This document shows, in pieces, positions 36,712-36,838 of a DNA stretch of 36,838 nt. The DNA lies in NCBI GenBank assembly GCA_035547775.1, contig DASZUC010000010.1, positions 1 through 36,838 on the forward strand, written 5' to 3'. Positions within the stretch are counted from its first letter, which is position 1, and each line of letters opens with the position of its first letter. The notes under the pieces are model-generated. The model saw only the letters and a program-made list of their open reading frames with translations. It was not told where the DNA came from and searched no databases. This DNA comes from DASZUC01 sp035547775 (GTDB lineage Bacteria; Patescibacteriota; Saccharimonadia; Saccharimonadales; UBA4665). A program made the translations under genes and the position numbers.

Positions 36712-36838
36712 AAAACTCCTCCTCTTACACCCTCAAGTATGAAGATTATGCTAAAACCAGCTGTAATAATGCTTACAAGACCTGCAGAATGAGCCTGGTC
36801 AACAGATACAAATCGTGTTATATTGAGCCCTGCTCATT

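Overview
The window looks like chromosome of a small-genome Patescibacterium, most likely Candidatus Saccharibacteria (TM7). This is inferred from style: moderate G+C, TGA used as stop, dense gene packing, many leaderless genes, pilin-like N-termini and almost total reliance on NAD precursor salvage. No marker gene in the window proves the lineage.

Left edge (1-4.7 kb): the end of a DivIC/FtsL-like cell-division gene, an initiator tRNA-fMet followed by partial copies of its own 3' end, a few very small genes, two membrane-anchored secreted proteins, and an MFS exporter preceded by a leader-peptide attenuator.

Core (4.7-26.5 kb): an NAD-centred block. Salvage enzymes are nicotinamidase (pncA), nicotinate phosphoribosyltransferase (pncB), glutamine-dependent NAD synthetase (nadE), an NMN adenylyltransferase/ribosylnicotinamide kinase (nadR-like) and the nicotinamide riboside transporter PnuC. 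ADP-ribose is handled by a NUDT9-like Nudix hydrolase and an ADP-ribosylglycohydrolase. An NrtR-type repressor is encoded in the block. I find a 17-bp palindrome, AGTGT-N7-ACACT, in pairs 48-49 bp apart at three promoters: pnuC-nadR-nadE, pncA-pncB-Nudix (shared with the divergent ADP-ribosylglycohydrolase), and a four-gene operon encoding a PP2C phosphatase, a kinase with zinc ribbon, a nicotinamidase-like hydrolase and a TerY-like vWA protein. A weaker copy overlaps the nrtR start. This ties a TerY-P-type phospho-signalling triad to the NAD regulon. The same operon has a long, apparently pseudoknotted leader RNA and a 3' region with a three-way-junction RNA followed by a sequence that fits the hammerhead ribozyme core at every conserved position. 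Further genes in the block are a MutS-like ATPase, two histidine phosphatases, a CoaB-like/class II aldolase-like fusion, a TrmB-type regulator and a large unknown protein.

Right part (26.5-36.8 kb): a three-gene operon (unknown protein, Asp/Glu racemase, prolyl aminopeptidase) behind a second leader-peptide attenuator. It is followed by an envelope redox/metal module: a MarR regulator with matching operators, two ferric-reductase-like haem membrane proteins, secreted CopC-like and YcnI-like proteins, a cupredoxin and a GDT1-family transporter. A membrane-anchored glycoside-hydrolase-like protein ends the window.

All family calls rest on motifs read by eye; no database search or folding program was run.
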